From contig JAXRKP010000559.1 in NCBI GenBank assembly GCA_037039925.1, positions 7,501-71,500 on the forward strand: a DNA stretch of 64,000 nucleotides, given 5' to 3'. The notes under the pieces were generated by a model. That model saw nothing but the letters and a program-made list of their open reading frames with translations, ran no database searches and was not told where the DNA came from. Each line of letters starts with the position of its first letter. Position 1 is the stretch's first letter. Positions 1 through 10,870 of the stretch are shown piece by piece. Both the position numbers and the translations under genes were made by a program. This DNA comes from Doris montereyensis. Taxonomy: Eukaryota; Mollusca; Gastropoda; Nudibranchia; Dorididae.

Positions 1-332
<332 letters not shown>

Positions 333-1370
333 ATAAAGAAGACATATGTCATCGGTTGATTTCAAATCGGCAAATGTCAATCACAAACAAATTACATGTA
401 AATGTATAAAACATTTGTTGAATCCATAATGTATATAAAAATTCATACAAAACATATTTTACCGATTGATTATAGATAAATATGACATATTCAAGTGTTC
501 TCTTTCAGCTTGCAGTAAGAAAGCTTCTACAATGTATTTTAATTCTGCAGACAACTATATTCTGCGCTTGTCAATGTTTTTGTTTTAAAATGACAATGAA
601 GGTTGTGTCATACGGATATAATTTAACAAATAGACAATGTTCAATTGATTTTGTTCATATTCTGGATGATAGCGTCACCACATTGTTTCTGTGATGGATA
701 AAAGATTTTTCATTATTCATCTGATCATAAATTTATCTGGCTTTCTTATGATAAACAAAATTGATTTTAATGTATGTTTAATGTTATCATTAACGTTCAA
801 CTTGCCTTCATTGTTGCCACCAGTTAAGGTTTATTGAATTGCGTGTCTATGATCCCGTTTCAACATATTTAACTGTGTGTTGTGTATAATCTTTATTTAT
901 ATGCTATAATCTTTACGATCATACAGTAAAGCCAGATAATGTGAGGTTATTTTGTGTCAGACTTCTATATTTACTCATGGCTCAAAATGTATACCAAGAG
1001 AGATTGCATAATTGACTTCCTGACTTACAGTGTCAAAAGAAACAAAAATAGATAAACAAATATATTTTTTTTGAAAGCTGTTAATTCTAATCACCTTTGA
1101 CATTATTGAAGAAATAATATCGATAATGATTCACATTTCAATTTGATCATATAAAAGAAGATTTTATTTTTAAGCAATCAAAATATTCACGTTTAGTTAT
1201 TGAGGAAGTTTGCTTTTTCTTTTAAGTTTCACAATAAGACAAAACACAGTAACTCTTACTTTATCTTTAATATTTTCTTGAAGGCTGTCAGATATCCAGT
1301 CGAAGACTTTGATTTCAAGATCTAAAAAACTTCCGAGGCAGCCCAAAATTGCAGAAGTGAACATGGTTCA
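333..1370. other. AT-rich stretch, nothing recognised
   Basis: AT-rich sequence without a convincing exon, repeat or RNA gene. The one 70-codon open frame near 482 has no recognisable motif and no splice context, so I treat it as non-coding. Confidence 0.6.
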
Positions 1371-1495
1371 ACAAATTTCATCTATCGACTTTGCTAAAGA
1401 TAATGGTAAAAACAAATTTCATCTATTGACTTTGCTAAAGATAATGGTAAAAACAAATTTCATCTATTGACTTTGCTAAGGATAATGATTAAAAC
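1371..1495. repeat. 41-bp tandem repeat, three units
   Basis: Three consecutive copies of a unit containing ATTTCATCTATTGACTTTGC followed by taaagataatggtaaaaac. The last copy has diverged (aaggataatgattaaaac). Confidence 0.9.
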
Positions 1496-1611
1496 AACAA
1501 TTTCCAAACCAAAAAATACTAAATAGGCTTGTTTAATAAAGGTTTGATAATCACATGTTATTATGAGTTATTCTCACATATAATCTCCATCCTGATAATG
1601 GACATAAAAAA

Positions 1612-1905
1612 AGCTCATTCCAGGCCATTACGGCCCATAGAGGAGGAACATCACGGTTTCTATAGCGTGAAGCGGAACAGGTCGTAATAACCACCTCCTA
1701 GACAGGATAGTAACTGTCCTTCTGTAGCCTGAGGCAAGGTTTTACTCCCAAGCTAGTATCTGTACCCATTTCGCACCTGGGTCGAGTAGGAAAATGTGTG
1801 CGGTGTCTTTCCTAAGGAACACAGGGTCGGGCCTGGCTTTATCAGGATTTGAATCCGGGATCTCATAATCCCCAATCTGGCAGCCAAACCATTTAGTGAC
1901 CGACG
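1612..1905 (-). mobile_element. SINE family A (tRNA-derived), minus orientation
   Basis: Read on the minus strand, it has a tRNA-like head with a B-box-like GGATTCAAATCC, then a body with a CTCGACCCAGGTGC-like block. It ends in the family tail seen on the plus strand as attccaggccattacggcccatag. At least ten related copies occur in the window. The tRNA-like 5' end abuts the 52-bp tandem array that begins at about 1906. Confidence 0.85.
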
Positions 1906-2868
1906 TCACTAATGGATACATACACCTCAGGAATTGTTGTGGTCAGATGGGTTGTTGTCACCAATGGATACATACACCTCAGGAATTGTTGTGGTCAGAT
2001 GGGTTGTTGTCACCGACGCCACTAATGGATACATACACCTCAGGAATTGTTGTGGTCAGATGGGTTGTTGTCACCAATGGATACATACACCTCAGGAATT
2101 GTTGTGGCCAGATGGGTGGTTGTCACCAATGGATACATACACCTCAGGAATTGTTGTGGTCAGATGGGTTGTTGTTACCAATGGATACATACACCTCAGG
2201 AATTGTTGTGGTCAGATGGGTTGTTGTCACCAATGGATACATACACCTCAGGAATTGTTGTGGTCAGATGGGTTGTTGTCACCAATGGATACATACACCT
2301 CAGGAATTGCTGTGGTCAGATGGGTTGTTGTCACCGACTCCACTAATGAATACATACACCTCAGGAATTGTTGTGATCAGATGGGTTGTTGTCACCGACT
2401 CCACTAATGAATACATACACCTCAGGATTGTTGTGGTCAGATGGGTTGTTGTCACCAATGGATACATACACCTCAGTAATTGTTGTGGTCAGATGGGTTG
2501 TTGTCACAAATGGATACATACACCTCAGGAATTGTTGTGGTCAGATGGGTTGTTGTCACCAATGGATACATACACCTCAGGAATTGTTGTGGTCAGATGG
2601 GTTGTTGTCACCAATGGATACATACACCTCAGGAATTGTTGTGGTCAGATGGGTTGTTGTCACAAATGGATACATACACCTCATGAATTGTTGTGGTCAG
2701 ATGGGTTGTTGTCACCAATGGATACATACACCTCAGGAATTGTTGTGGTCAGATGGGTTGTTGTCACCAATGGATACATACACCTCAGGAATTGTGGTCA
2801 GATGGGTTGTTGTTACCAATGGATACATACACCTCAGGAATTGTTGTGGTCACATGGGTTGTTGTTAT
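1906..2868. repeat. 52-bp minisatellite, about 18 units, joined to a SINE end
   Basis: The unit contains ggtcagatgggttgttgtca, ccaatggatacatacacctc and aggaattgttgt. A few units carry an extra roughly 9-bp block (caccgacgccactaatgg) that copies the end of the adjacent SINE-A. All three frames stay open for long distances, which produces spurious repetitive proteins. Point variants (tcaccaat, tcacaaat, ttaccaat) are scattered through the array. Confidence 0.95.
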
Positions 2869-2876
2869 TTTTTTAT

Positions 2877-2955
2877 GAGTTTGCACTCACAGCGACACTG
2901 GTTCAAAACCTTGTCTGGTCCTGGTTTTTCTCATGACGTTGCATTCTAAGAAAAG
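2877..2955 (+). mobile_element. SINE family B, left fragment
   Basis: Contains the B-box-like CGACACTGGTTCAAAACC found in other family B copies (near 7970 and 19940), then ...catgacgttgcattctaagaaaag. The remainder of a family B body resumes at 5041, beyond the foldback-like element. The 9-bp TAAGAAAAG occurs at both junctions. Confidence 0.65.
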
Positions 2956-5040
2956 TGATAAAATTTAAATGACGATAAGTGACAACAAACACGTGATATT
3001 TAGGTTATATATTACCCTTCATGACAACAAACACGTGATATTTAGGTTATATATAACCCTTCATCAGACAACAAACACGTGATATTTGGGTTATATATAA
3101 CCCTTCATCAGACAACAAACACGTGATATTTAGGTTATATATAACCCTTCATCAGACAACAAACACGTGATATTTGGGTTATATATAACCCTTCATCAGA
3201 CAACAAACACGTGATATTTGGGTTATATATAACCCTTCATCAGACAACAAACACGTGATATTTGGGTTATATATTACCCTTCATCAGACAACAAACACGT
3301 GATATTTGGGTTATATATTACCTTCATCAGACAACAAACACGTGATATTTGGGTTATATATTACCCTTCATCAGACAACAAACACAGTTTATATATAACC
3401 CTTCATCAGACAACAAACACGTGATATTTGGGTTATATATAACCCTTCATCAGACAACAAACACGTGATATTTGGGTTATAACCCTTCATCAGTTACAAC
3501 AAACACAAGTGATATTTGGTTATAACCCGTCATCAGACAACAAACACATGATATTTGGGTTATAATCTTTCATCAGACAACAAACACGTAATATTTGGGT
3601 TATAATCTTTCATCAGACAATAAACACGTGATATTTGGGTTATATATAACCCTTCATCAGACAACAAACACGTGATATTTGGGTTATAACCCTTCATCAG
3701 ACATCAAACACGTGATATTTCGGTTATAACCCTTCATCAGACAACAAACTCGTGATATTTGGGTTATAACCCTTCATCAGACAACAAACACGTGATATTT
3801 GGGTTATAACCCTTCATCAGACAACAAGCACGTGATATTTGGGTTATAACCCTTCGTGAGACAACAAAGACGTAATATTTCGGTTATAACCCTTCATGAG
3901 ACAACAAACACGTGATATTTCGTTATAACCCTTCATCAGACAACAAACACGTGATATTTCGTTATAACCCTTCATCAGACCACAAACACGTGATATTTCG
4001 GTTATAACCCTTCATCAGACCACAAACACGTGATATTTTGGTTATAACCCTTCATCAGACCACAAACACGTGATATTTCGGTTATAACCCTTCATCAGAC
4101 CACAAACACGTGATATTTTGGTTATAACCCTTCATCAGACCACAAACACGTGATATTTCGGTTATAACCCTTCATCAGACCACAAACACGTGATATTTGG
4201 GTTATAACCCTTCATCAGACCACAAACACGTGATATTTTGGTTATAACCCTTCATCAGACCACAAACACGTGATATTTCGGTTATAACCCTTCATCAGAC
4301 CACAAACACGTGATATTTGGGTTATAACCCTTCATCAGACGACAAACACGTGATATTTCGCTTATAACCCTTCATCATACCACAAACACGTGATATTTCG
4401 GTTATAACCCTTCATCAGACCACAAACACGTGATATTTTGGTTATAACCCTTCATCAGACCACAAACACGTGATATTTCGGTTATAACCCTTCATCAGAC
4501 AACAAACGAGGATTATCTACGTACTTATACAGGCATCACACAGTGTGATGTCAAAATGTAAAACAGAAAAAGATTATATAAAAAAAGACGAGATGAGAGA
4601 AGAAGCAAGAAAAGGAGAAGACAGTGATGATAAGAATGAGTAAATATGAATGCAGCCTGACTCTTCTAGCGCATCGTTTTCATGGAAACTTTCCCCCGCA
4701 TCCCTACATAAATTACTTCCCTTGCCCAACGCCTTTCTATCTTCTTTTCAGTTCTACTCATTCTATCATCATCTTTCCTTTCTTGAGGCTTTTCCAGTCC
4801 ATTCACCTTTATTCCGCCTTTGTGTTGTTTCTTTTCTTGATCTGGATTTGGATTTATACGTTGACACCACATTGGGTGATACCAGTGTAAATGTGTAATA
4901 TTCCTCGTTTGTTGTCTGACGAAGGGTGATACCCGAAGCGTCACATCTTTGTTCTGTTTTCATTGGTGGAGTTATCACTTATTGTCATTTATCACTTTTG
5001 TCTCCTTCCATCGTGGCTCCTTTGTGTTATACTTGTACAT
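2956..5040. mobile_element. Foldback-like element with internal minisatellite
   Basis: The left end (tgataaaatttaaatgacgataagtgac) matches in inverted orientation the right end around 4966-4998 (gttatcacttattgtcatttatcacttt). The array unit also recurs inverted at about 4907-4932 (gtttgttgtctgacgaagggtgata). The element is filled with a 44/40-bp tandem array and has a right arm of about 450 bp without recognisable genes. It lies between two SINE-B parts, with TAAGAAAAG at 2947-2955 and 5041-5049 as a possible target duplication. Non-autonomous elements with inverted ends and central tandem repeats are known from molluscs. The exact class is not established here. Confidence 0.6.
2975..4508. 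repeat. 44-bp then 40-bp minisatellite with palindromic core
   Basis: The left part uses a 44-bp unit ending in gggttatatataacccttcat. The right part uses a 40-bp unit with cagaccacaaacacgtgata and cggttataacccttcat. Both keep a perfect palindrome (GGGTTATATATAACCC or GGTTATAACC) and a CACGTG hexamer. There are roughly 36 units. In the right part, TTCGG, TTTGGG and TTTTGG variants alternate in short runs, suggesting multi-unit amplification. Confidence 0.95.
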
Positions 5041-5310
5041 TAAGAAAAGGTACCTCACTTTGCTTGTCCCACTCGACTCATGTATGAGTGAAAACTGAAA
5101 ACACAACTATAGACATAGAAGAATCTTGTCAGTGTGTTAATATGAATCGTCTACCAGTCAGCTGTACCGTAGGCTCCCCAACGATCAGAGAAGGAATTTG
5201 AACGAAATGGCTGGCTGGGGGATAAGATATAATGTAATATCGATGAACCTGAATTTGTGCGTGGATCTTGACTTTACACGTAGCTTCATCTTTTTATCTT
5301 TATCTTTGTA
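5041..5310 (+). mobile_element. SINE family B, right part
   Basis: Matches the body at 8000-8275 block by block: ggtacctcactttgc, cccactcgactcatgtatgagtg, tcttgtcagtgtgttaatatg, gaacgaaatggctggctgggggata, and a (tcttta)n-like 3' end. Confidence 0.75.
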
Positions 5311-5680
5311 TGCTATCCTTACATCATACCGCCTCTTCCTGTGCTTGAACAATTTATCACAATAAAGAGAAATAGTTTAGCCTTTCAAACTTCACTGCTG
5401 TCACTTTGGGAGCAATGCACTGTACTTCTCTTGTGTGTCCAAATCAACCCTTACACAAGCTAATTTCAAGGGTTACGAGCTATTCTGTGGCTGTGTTCAG
5501 GAAAGGCTGCGTCTTGTCCTATTTTTGTATCGTTATTTTGCGTTGTTTTTGTTTTAATTGAGTAATTAATTTCTTTTCTGAATTTGAATAAACGTATCAA
5601 TGATTCGTTTCCACACTGTTGTTAAATATTCACTTATTCGTAATATTTCAATTTGATTTTCATTCTTTCACCGTCAAAAG

Positions 5681-5786
5681 TTCTGCCAAGTCCTGTGCTC
5701 ACGGATATTTCCCACCGACCCGTAGCTAAAGGACCGGCCTTAGTTGAACTCACATGGGGGCCTGTTGAGACTGCTACTAAATACAG
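5681..5786 (+). CDS. Exon: first half of a fibronectin type III domain (FN3-B30.2 gene)
   Basis: The exon is bounded by an acceptor (...ctttcaccgtcaaaag) and a strong donor (GTGAGT at 5787). It enters with two bases completing a codon and leaves with two bases (phase 2). The product reads LPSPVLTDIS, then LVELTWGPVETATKYR. This has the P-x-x-(L/V) start and the Leu-x-Trp core strand typical of FN3. The split codon AG/A joins in frame to the exon at 7166. Upstream exons (RING, B-boxes, coiled coil or COS, if this is a TRIM) are not visible and may lie left of the window. The FN3 identity is inferred from motifs and exon phase. Confidence 0.75.
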
Positions 5787-7165
5787 GTGAGTTCCAGCTT
5801 GTGAGTGCATTGAAAGGGGATTAGATCAGTTCCTTTGTGGATATATAAAATACAGATTTATTTATCAGTTGCATCTATTTGTTTTAGATTTGACTAAATA
5901 TTGATTTCAAGTTATTCTAATCAAGAAATCAATGGGAAGCTCTTTTATTCTCAGGGCAGAAGATCTGATTAGTTGTAGAATATTTTATAAAGCATGTAAT
6001 ATACAGATGAAGTCTACAATGTTATCTTATAAATTGTGAGGAAAAGCAAACACTGAAACAGCTGAACTTCCTCCCACAACATTTTCTGCATGGGAAAATA
6101 AGCAATACACAAAGAAACAAAAATACAAATCAGATATAATGAACTCTCGAAATGAGCAAAAGTTTGTGCTGTCATATATACCTCTAGTTTGGTTTTTGTG
6201 TGTAGTTGTCTAACTTCCTAGTGAACCTGATCAACAATCAATAGTCAGCCATATAACTAATGAAGAAACCCATCTATAAAACACCACCATCGATAGTCAG
6301 TCATGTAACTAATAAAGAAACCCATCTATAAAACACCACCATCGATAGTCAGCCATGTAACTAATGAAGAAACCCATCTATAAAACACCACCATCGATAT
6401 TTAACTAATGAAGAAACCCATCTATAAAACACCATCATCGATAGTCAGCCATGTAACTAATGAAGAAACCCATCTATAAAACACCACCATCGATATGTAA
6501 CTAATGAAGAAACCCATCTATAAAACACCACCATCGATAGTCAGCCATGTAACTAATAAAGAAACCCATCTATAAAACACCACCATCGATATGTAACTAA
6601 TAAAGAAACCCATCTATAAAACACCACCATCGATATGTAACTAATAAAGAAACCCATCTATAAAACACCACCATCGATATGTAAATAATAAAGAAACCCA
6701 TCTATAAAACATCACCATCGATAGTCAGCCATGTAACTAATAAAGAAACCCATCTATAAAACACCACGATATGGAACTAATGAAGAAACCCATCTATAAA
6801 ACACCATCATCGATAGTCAACCATGTAACTAATAAAGAAACCCATCTATAAAACACCACCAAGTCCTACGCTGCGACATGTTTCCTGCAGCTTGGGGACT
6901 TTTTGTTTCTGATTTCTTTCAAGAATTAATCAAAACAAAACCAAAAAGAAATAATACCAAAAAGTGTGTGTTTATTGAATCTTCATAGTTTTCTTCAATA
7001 AACTGACTTGTTTTCACTTTTTATCGTTCCGTAAAAAAATTAAAAACCTCATCGTTATCATTTTAGACTTTTTTTCTTCTCATTAGTTTATTCTACGGCT
7101 GTTAATTCTGTTTGCTCGTTGTTTTATTTTATCCTTTGTTCTTTGTTTGTTGTCACATATGTAAG
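5787..7165 (+). other. Intron within the FN3 domain
   Basis: It separates the two FN3 exons. The first about 450 bp are AT-rich and unremarkable. The middle holds the 52/40-bp minisatellite. The last about 300 bp lead into a polypyrimidine-containing acceptor ending at 7165 (...catatgtaag). Confidence 0.65.
6235..6862. repeat. 52-bp minisatellite with 40-bp short variants
   Basis: The long unit contains gtcagccatgtaactaatga, agaaacccatctataaaaca and ccaccatcgata. Several short units lack the gtcagcc block. There are about 13 units, alternating between aatgaag and aataaag versions. The array lies wholly in the intron between the two FN3 exons. Confidence 0.95.
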
Positions 7166-7358
7166 ACTGTCTACCACATGCCAAGACTGCCATGGGACAG
7201 AGGTGATGATCAGAGTAGACTTAGCTGCAGACGTGACGTCATATCTTTTCGCCCTTCCTTACGTGGACACAGAATATTTTGTCTGCCTGACGATGTCCTC
7301 CGAGGAAGGAAAGCACCCCAAGTTGGGCGCAGCCTGCGAACAATGCCATACGTACATT
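7166..7358 (+). CDS. Exon: second half of the FN3 domain (FN3-B30.2 gene)
   Basis: It begins with one base that completes the arginine codon started at 5785-5786, and it ends before a consensus donor (GTAAGT at 7359) in phase 0. The product includes TEVMIRVDL, DTEYFVCLTMSSEEGK and CEQCHTYI. The (T/A)-x-Y-x-(V/F)-x-(L) strand followed by S-x-E-G is the usual second half of an FN3 module. Four cysteines suggest extra disulphides or metal contacts, which is unusual for FN3. The next identified exon (9158) needs a phase 1 junction, so either a short exon is unseen or another acceptor is used (for example at about 9197). Confidence 0.75.
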
Positions 7359-7408
7359 GTAAGTGGAGTATCATATTTATTATTGTGGTCTGTTTCCTTA
7401 CCCGCCAG

Positions 7409-7980
7409 TGGCGTTGTAGCTGAACCGTAGCGGTGTGAGCTTGTAGTCACGACGACACTGGTTAAAGGCATTGTAGCTGAACCGTAGCCGTATGAGCTTG
7501 TAGTCACGACGACACTGGTTAAAGGCGTTGTAGCTGAACCATAGTGGTGTGAGCTTGTAGTCACGACGACACTGGTTCAATGCGTTGTAGCTGAACCATA
7601 GTGGTGTGAGCGTGTAGTCACGACGACACTGGTTAAAGGCATTGTAGCTGAACCGTAGCAGTGTGAGCTTGTAGTCACGGCGACACTGGTTAAATGCGTT
7701 GTAGCTGAACCGTAGCGGTGTGAGCTTGTAGTCACGACGACACTGGTTAAAGGCATTGTAGCTGAACCATAGCGGTGTGAGCTTGTAGTCACGACGACAC
7801 TGATTCAAGGCAATGTAGCTGAACCACAGTGGTGTGATCTTGTAGTCACAACGACACTGGTTCAAGGCGTTGTAGCTGAACCACAGTGGTGTGAGCTTGT
7901 AGTCACGACGACACTGGTTCAAGGCAATGTAGCTGAACCACAGTGGTGTGAGCTTGTAGTCACAACGACACTGGTTCAAG
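7409..7980. repeat. 57-bp minisatellite made from the SINE-B promoter
   Basis: About ten units of gttgtagctgaaccgtagcg, gtgtgagcttgtagtcacga and cgacactggttaaaggc. A single-copy version occurs at about 19890-19955 as the tRNA-like head of a SINE-B, and the last unit here runs directly into a SINE-B body at 7981. The array is therefore an amplified SINE promoter region, with about ten B-box-like ACTGGTTCAA/ACTGGTTAAA motifs. It sits just inside the intron following the second FN3 exon. Confidence 0.9.
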
Positions 7981-8275
7981 CCCCACGGCTAGCACAGATG
8001 GGTATTTTTTACGTTGTACTTTTACGAAAGCTACCCCACTCTACTTTCCTCACTTGACTCATGTGTGAATGAGTACTCGACTAAAGGTAAAGAAAGATCT
8101 TGTCAGAGTGTTAGTAGGAAGCGACTAACAGGCGGGTGTAATGTATGCTCGTCAGGGAGTTGAGAAGAACTTTGAATGAAATGGCCTGCCAGGGGGATAA
8201 ATCATGTACAGTCGGTGAGCCTGCGCGTGTGCGGGAATACGGACTATAAATATATCTTTACTTTTATCTTTAACC
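7981..8275 (+). mobile_element. SINE family B body
   Basis: Continues from the promoter array into the family B body: ctcacttgactcatgtgtgaatgag, tcttgtcagagtgttagtagga, gaatgaaatggcctgccaggggg, gtcggtgagcctgcgcgtgtgc, and a tctttac/tcttta 3' tail. It matches 5041-5310, and its end matches 18640-18710. Confidence 0.85.
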
Positions 8276-9157
8276 ACCATAAGCAATGGTCTCAGGGCTT
8301 GTTTAGGACTCTGGAATATTGTGTGACAAGTCTGGCAAGCTTCTAAAAGTTCTTAAACAATAATAACAGGTCTGTAAGGTGAATGACTACTAGTTCCCTA
8401 TACATCTGCGTTAGGACTAGGTGTTCGATCACGCTAAATGAAATAAAAAGAAAACCAGAAAGTTAATTTTACTTTTAAAACGTCCAGGTCAAAGTATGCT
8501 AATATTCCTTTCCAGGATTTGAACTTTGATCCCCCCACCTCCAGTATGTAATGCCGGTGGCGCTATCACAGGACTGGTACTGTTGTCCTTGTTGCTACAT
8601 AATTCAAATGATGCGATTACTTTTAATCAAGATTTGGTTAAAAATAATAGTAACGAATAATGAATTGTCTATCCGATTTGGATGTTTTTAATCATTCATC
8701 CAAGCAAAAGGTACTTACTTAATATAGAATGCTCTTATTTTTCTGCTTTTCCACTCAAATACTATTGTATAAATTGAGATCTAGTGACTGTCATTTCAAT
8801 GTATAAAATGAAAATGAAAGAGAATAACAGATCATGATAACAAATTGGGAACAAAACTCAAGATTGCATTATTATATCAAATAATTCCATTGATTAATCG
8901 TTTCCCTTTTATGCGCTATGCTGTTTTGAAAGACAAGCTCCTTTGCTGCATACTGGTATCAAGTTAAGCCAAATTCTTGTTTTTTCTTTTGCTTTTCTTT
9001 TGTTTTGTTTTATGTGTGTATGTGTGTGTGTGTGTGTGTGTGTGGCACGAATACGAATAGAAAACGTAGAGGACAGTTAGTAGAGGCTACATGAGTTATT
9101 CCATTCTGATCCAACATTCTGACATTCTAACTCACCACTGTCTATCTCCTCCACAAG
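8276..9157 (+). other. Remainder of the intron before the B30.2 exon
   Basis: Mostly unremarkable AT-rich sequence. Around 8515-8585 a minus-strand tRNA-like head (B-box-like AGTTCAAATCC on the minus strand, then a roughly 45-bp A-box side) looks like a decayed SINE. A (TG)n run of about 30 bp lies at 9013-9044. A good acceptor (tctatctcctccacaag) ends at 9157. Confidence 0.6.
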
Positions 9158-9816
9158 GTATCAAAATGTCCTTCAACCCCATAACATGCCACAAGAAAGT
9201 GGCTATAGCTCTAACAAAGGACGAAATCATACATCGCAAATGTAAGCTGGCAGCTCTCAACAACGCATGTCCCTCAACCACTAGTCATCAGCGTTTGGAA
9301 ACGCTAGAGGGCGCTACGGCCGATGAATGTCTTCCAATCATACCCTTTGTCTACTGGGAAACTATCATACATTTCAACGTATTCGGCAAGCTGGCAAACT
9401 CTCGGCTGCTGTGTGACGTTGGGGTTTGTAAACAAGGCTGTGAGGACGAATGCTCCCCGCTCTGCGATAACTTCAAATCCTACTGCGCTTATTTAGTACG
9501 GAGAAACAACAAGATTTGTCTAGAGTTTTGGAATGGAACCAATCGTGAAAATTTGTCTCGAAGTATCCCAGTGGTGGATTTGGATCAAGAAACAGAGAAG
9601 ACCATTCGCCTTGGCTTTTATTACGATGCCATGCAGCGAGTTTTTATCGTTATAAGTCCGGGAAACAACTCTGTTTTGAGTCGATTCCAAGTCAAGTACC
9701 CCACCATTCTGCCTGTGTGTGGCTTGTACTCTTCTGATCACGTATTCGTCATGATCAGATTCTCAGAACCTCAGAAACTTCCCAACATCTTATGTCGTCT
9801 CATGAGAGGTAATTAG
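9158..9816 (+). CDS. Terminal exon: PRY/SPRY (B30.2) domain, class I TRIM/FSD1-like
   Basis: The frame is open from the acceptor to TAG at 9814-9816, giving about 219 residues. It starts with the PRY signature MSFNPITCHKKVAIALTKD (pattern F-x-P-x-T-x-H-x-x-(V/L)), followed by FVYWETIIHF and LLCDVGVCKQG (the Y-W-E-V and G-V strands). The late SPRY segment is IRLGFYYDAMQRVF ... ILPVCGLYSSD. B30.2 domains are protein-interaction modules. FN3 followed by B30.2 is typical of class I TRIM (MID, TRIM9/36/46/67) and FSD1 proteins, which are usually microtubule-associated. A cysteine-rich insert (VCKQGCEDECSPLCDNFKSYC) between the SPRY strands is unusual. The exact family member cannot be named. Confidence 0.7.
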
Positions 9817-9934
9817 TCGCCCCCATCCCCTTTTTTAAAACAAACAAAAAAATAGATGTGTAAACATGACTTAGTAATGTTGTGGTCTTTGTTCTCCATT
9901 CTTGTGTATTATGTTACAACAACAAAAAAAGCAA

Positions 9935-9940
9935 AATAAA
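9935..9940 (+). promoter_or_regulatory. Poly(A) signal for the FN3-B30.2 gene
   Basis: AATAAA about 119 bases after the B30.2 stop codon, with GT-rich sequence (atgtgcgttctgtgag) downstream. Other AATAAA hexamers follow in this AT-rich stretch, so the exact cleavage site is uncertain. Confidence 0.45.
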
Positions 9941-10584
9941 TTAAATATGTGCGTTCTGTGAGTCCATTTCTCGCTATTTTGTTTACCAAAAAAAAAATAC
10001 TAAAAGGAAAGAAAATGCAATCCCTCGCAGTGGTGGTGTTGTATCAAATAAAGTTTATTCAATAAAAACAGAGAAGGAAGAAAAGGAAGAGAAACAATTA
10101 ATACTTCTAGTGTTTACTAAAAAAAAAAAAAAAAAAGGAGATGGGGTGGGAAAGGTAATGACAATGAAAACAAATATAGGGATATCATGGAAATCAAATG
10201 TGCATTTTTCTATCCATAGACCTTAATTTAAATAAAATTTAAATTTTAAAAATGGCTGTCGAGTCTCATACCAAGCCATCAATAAATTAGCCCATGAGAG
10301 TCACTAGACTCAGTATTTTCTTCATAAATATGAAATTCTTCAATCATGTTATAGAGTCATCTGGAATACAGATATCTTGATGTGCCCTCCTAACATTTGA
10401 TCTAAACTACACCTCAACTCTTACTAAACAAAATGATGTGCTACAAAATCAATATTAATGTAAAACCCGCCCTTTTTCTTTATGTCCGTAATGTTAACAT
10501 GATAATATATCAATTGAATTTGAGAAGGGTTTCCTGTATTAAGGAGATCAACTTTAACAAACATAATATACAATATAATAAGAT

Positions 10585-10870
10585 GTTGGCGTCAGTAGCT
10601 ATGCAGTTAGGCTACTTGACTTGAGATCATAAGGACCTAGGTTCGAATCCCGGCAATGCTAGGTCCAATGTTGTGTTTCTTGAGAAATATATTATTGACG
10701 CATTCCCCCACTCGATCCAGGAGCAAATAGGTACCTGCATCTGCTAGGGAGGCAAAAGGTTGTGGCAAGCTAGTGTCAAGTCCAGAAGGCGATGTATGTA
10801 CTGTTTTGCTTCACATTATAGAAAGAGGGATCAACTTCGGCTCTGTGGGCTGTAGCGGTCTCAAAGGAAA
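10585..10870 (+). mobile_element. SINE family A, full-length copy
   Basis: The tRNA-like head has B-box GGTTCGAATCCCGG. The body has the conserved ctcgatccaggagcaaatagg and gtcaagtccagaaggcgatg blocks. The tail is of the form gggctgtagcggtct. It is useful as the consensus reference for the other copies. Confidence 0.85.

Noticed and set aside
1896..2949. 346-residue repetitive protein
   Set aside because: It is a translation of the 52-bp minisatellite. All three plus frames give the same kind of peptide because the period is not a multiple of three.
2975..4508. CRISPR-like array
   Set aside because: Units are contiguous tandem copies without unique spacers, in a eukaryotic context. The same applies to the other minisatellites.
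4624..4978. Overlapping open frames on both strands of 60-90 codons
   Set aside because: They lie in the right arm of the foldback-like element, with no recognisable domain and mutually overlapping frames.
7398..7979. 193-residue repetitive minus-strand protein
   Set aside because: Translation of the 57-bp SINE-derived array. Its period is a multiple of three, so it stays open by chance.
10585..10870. Functional tRNA genes at the B-box-bearing sites (10.6, 12.6, 15.9, 21.9, 24.8 and 56.3 kb)
   Set aside because: The head regions have A/B-box-like motifs but continue into SINE bodies, and I could not fold a complete acceptor stem or cloverleaf.
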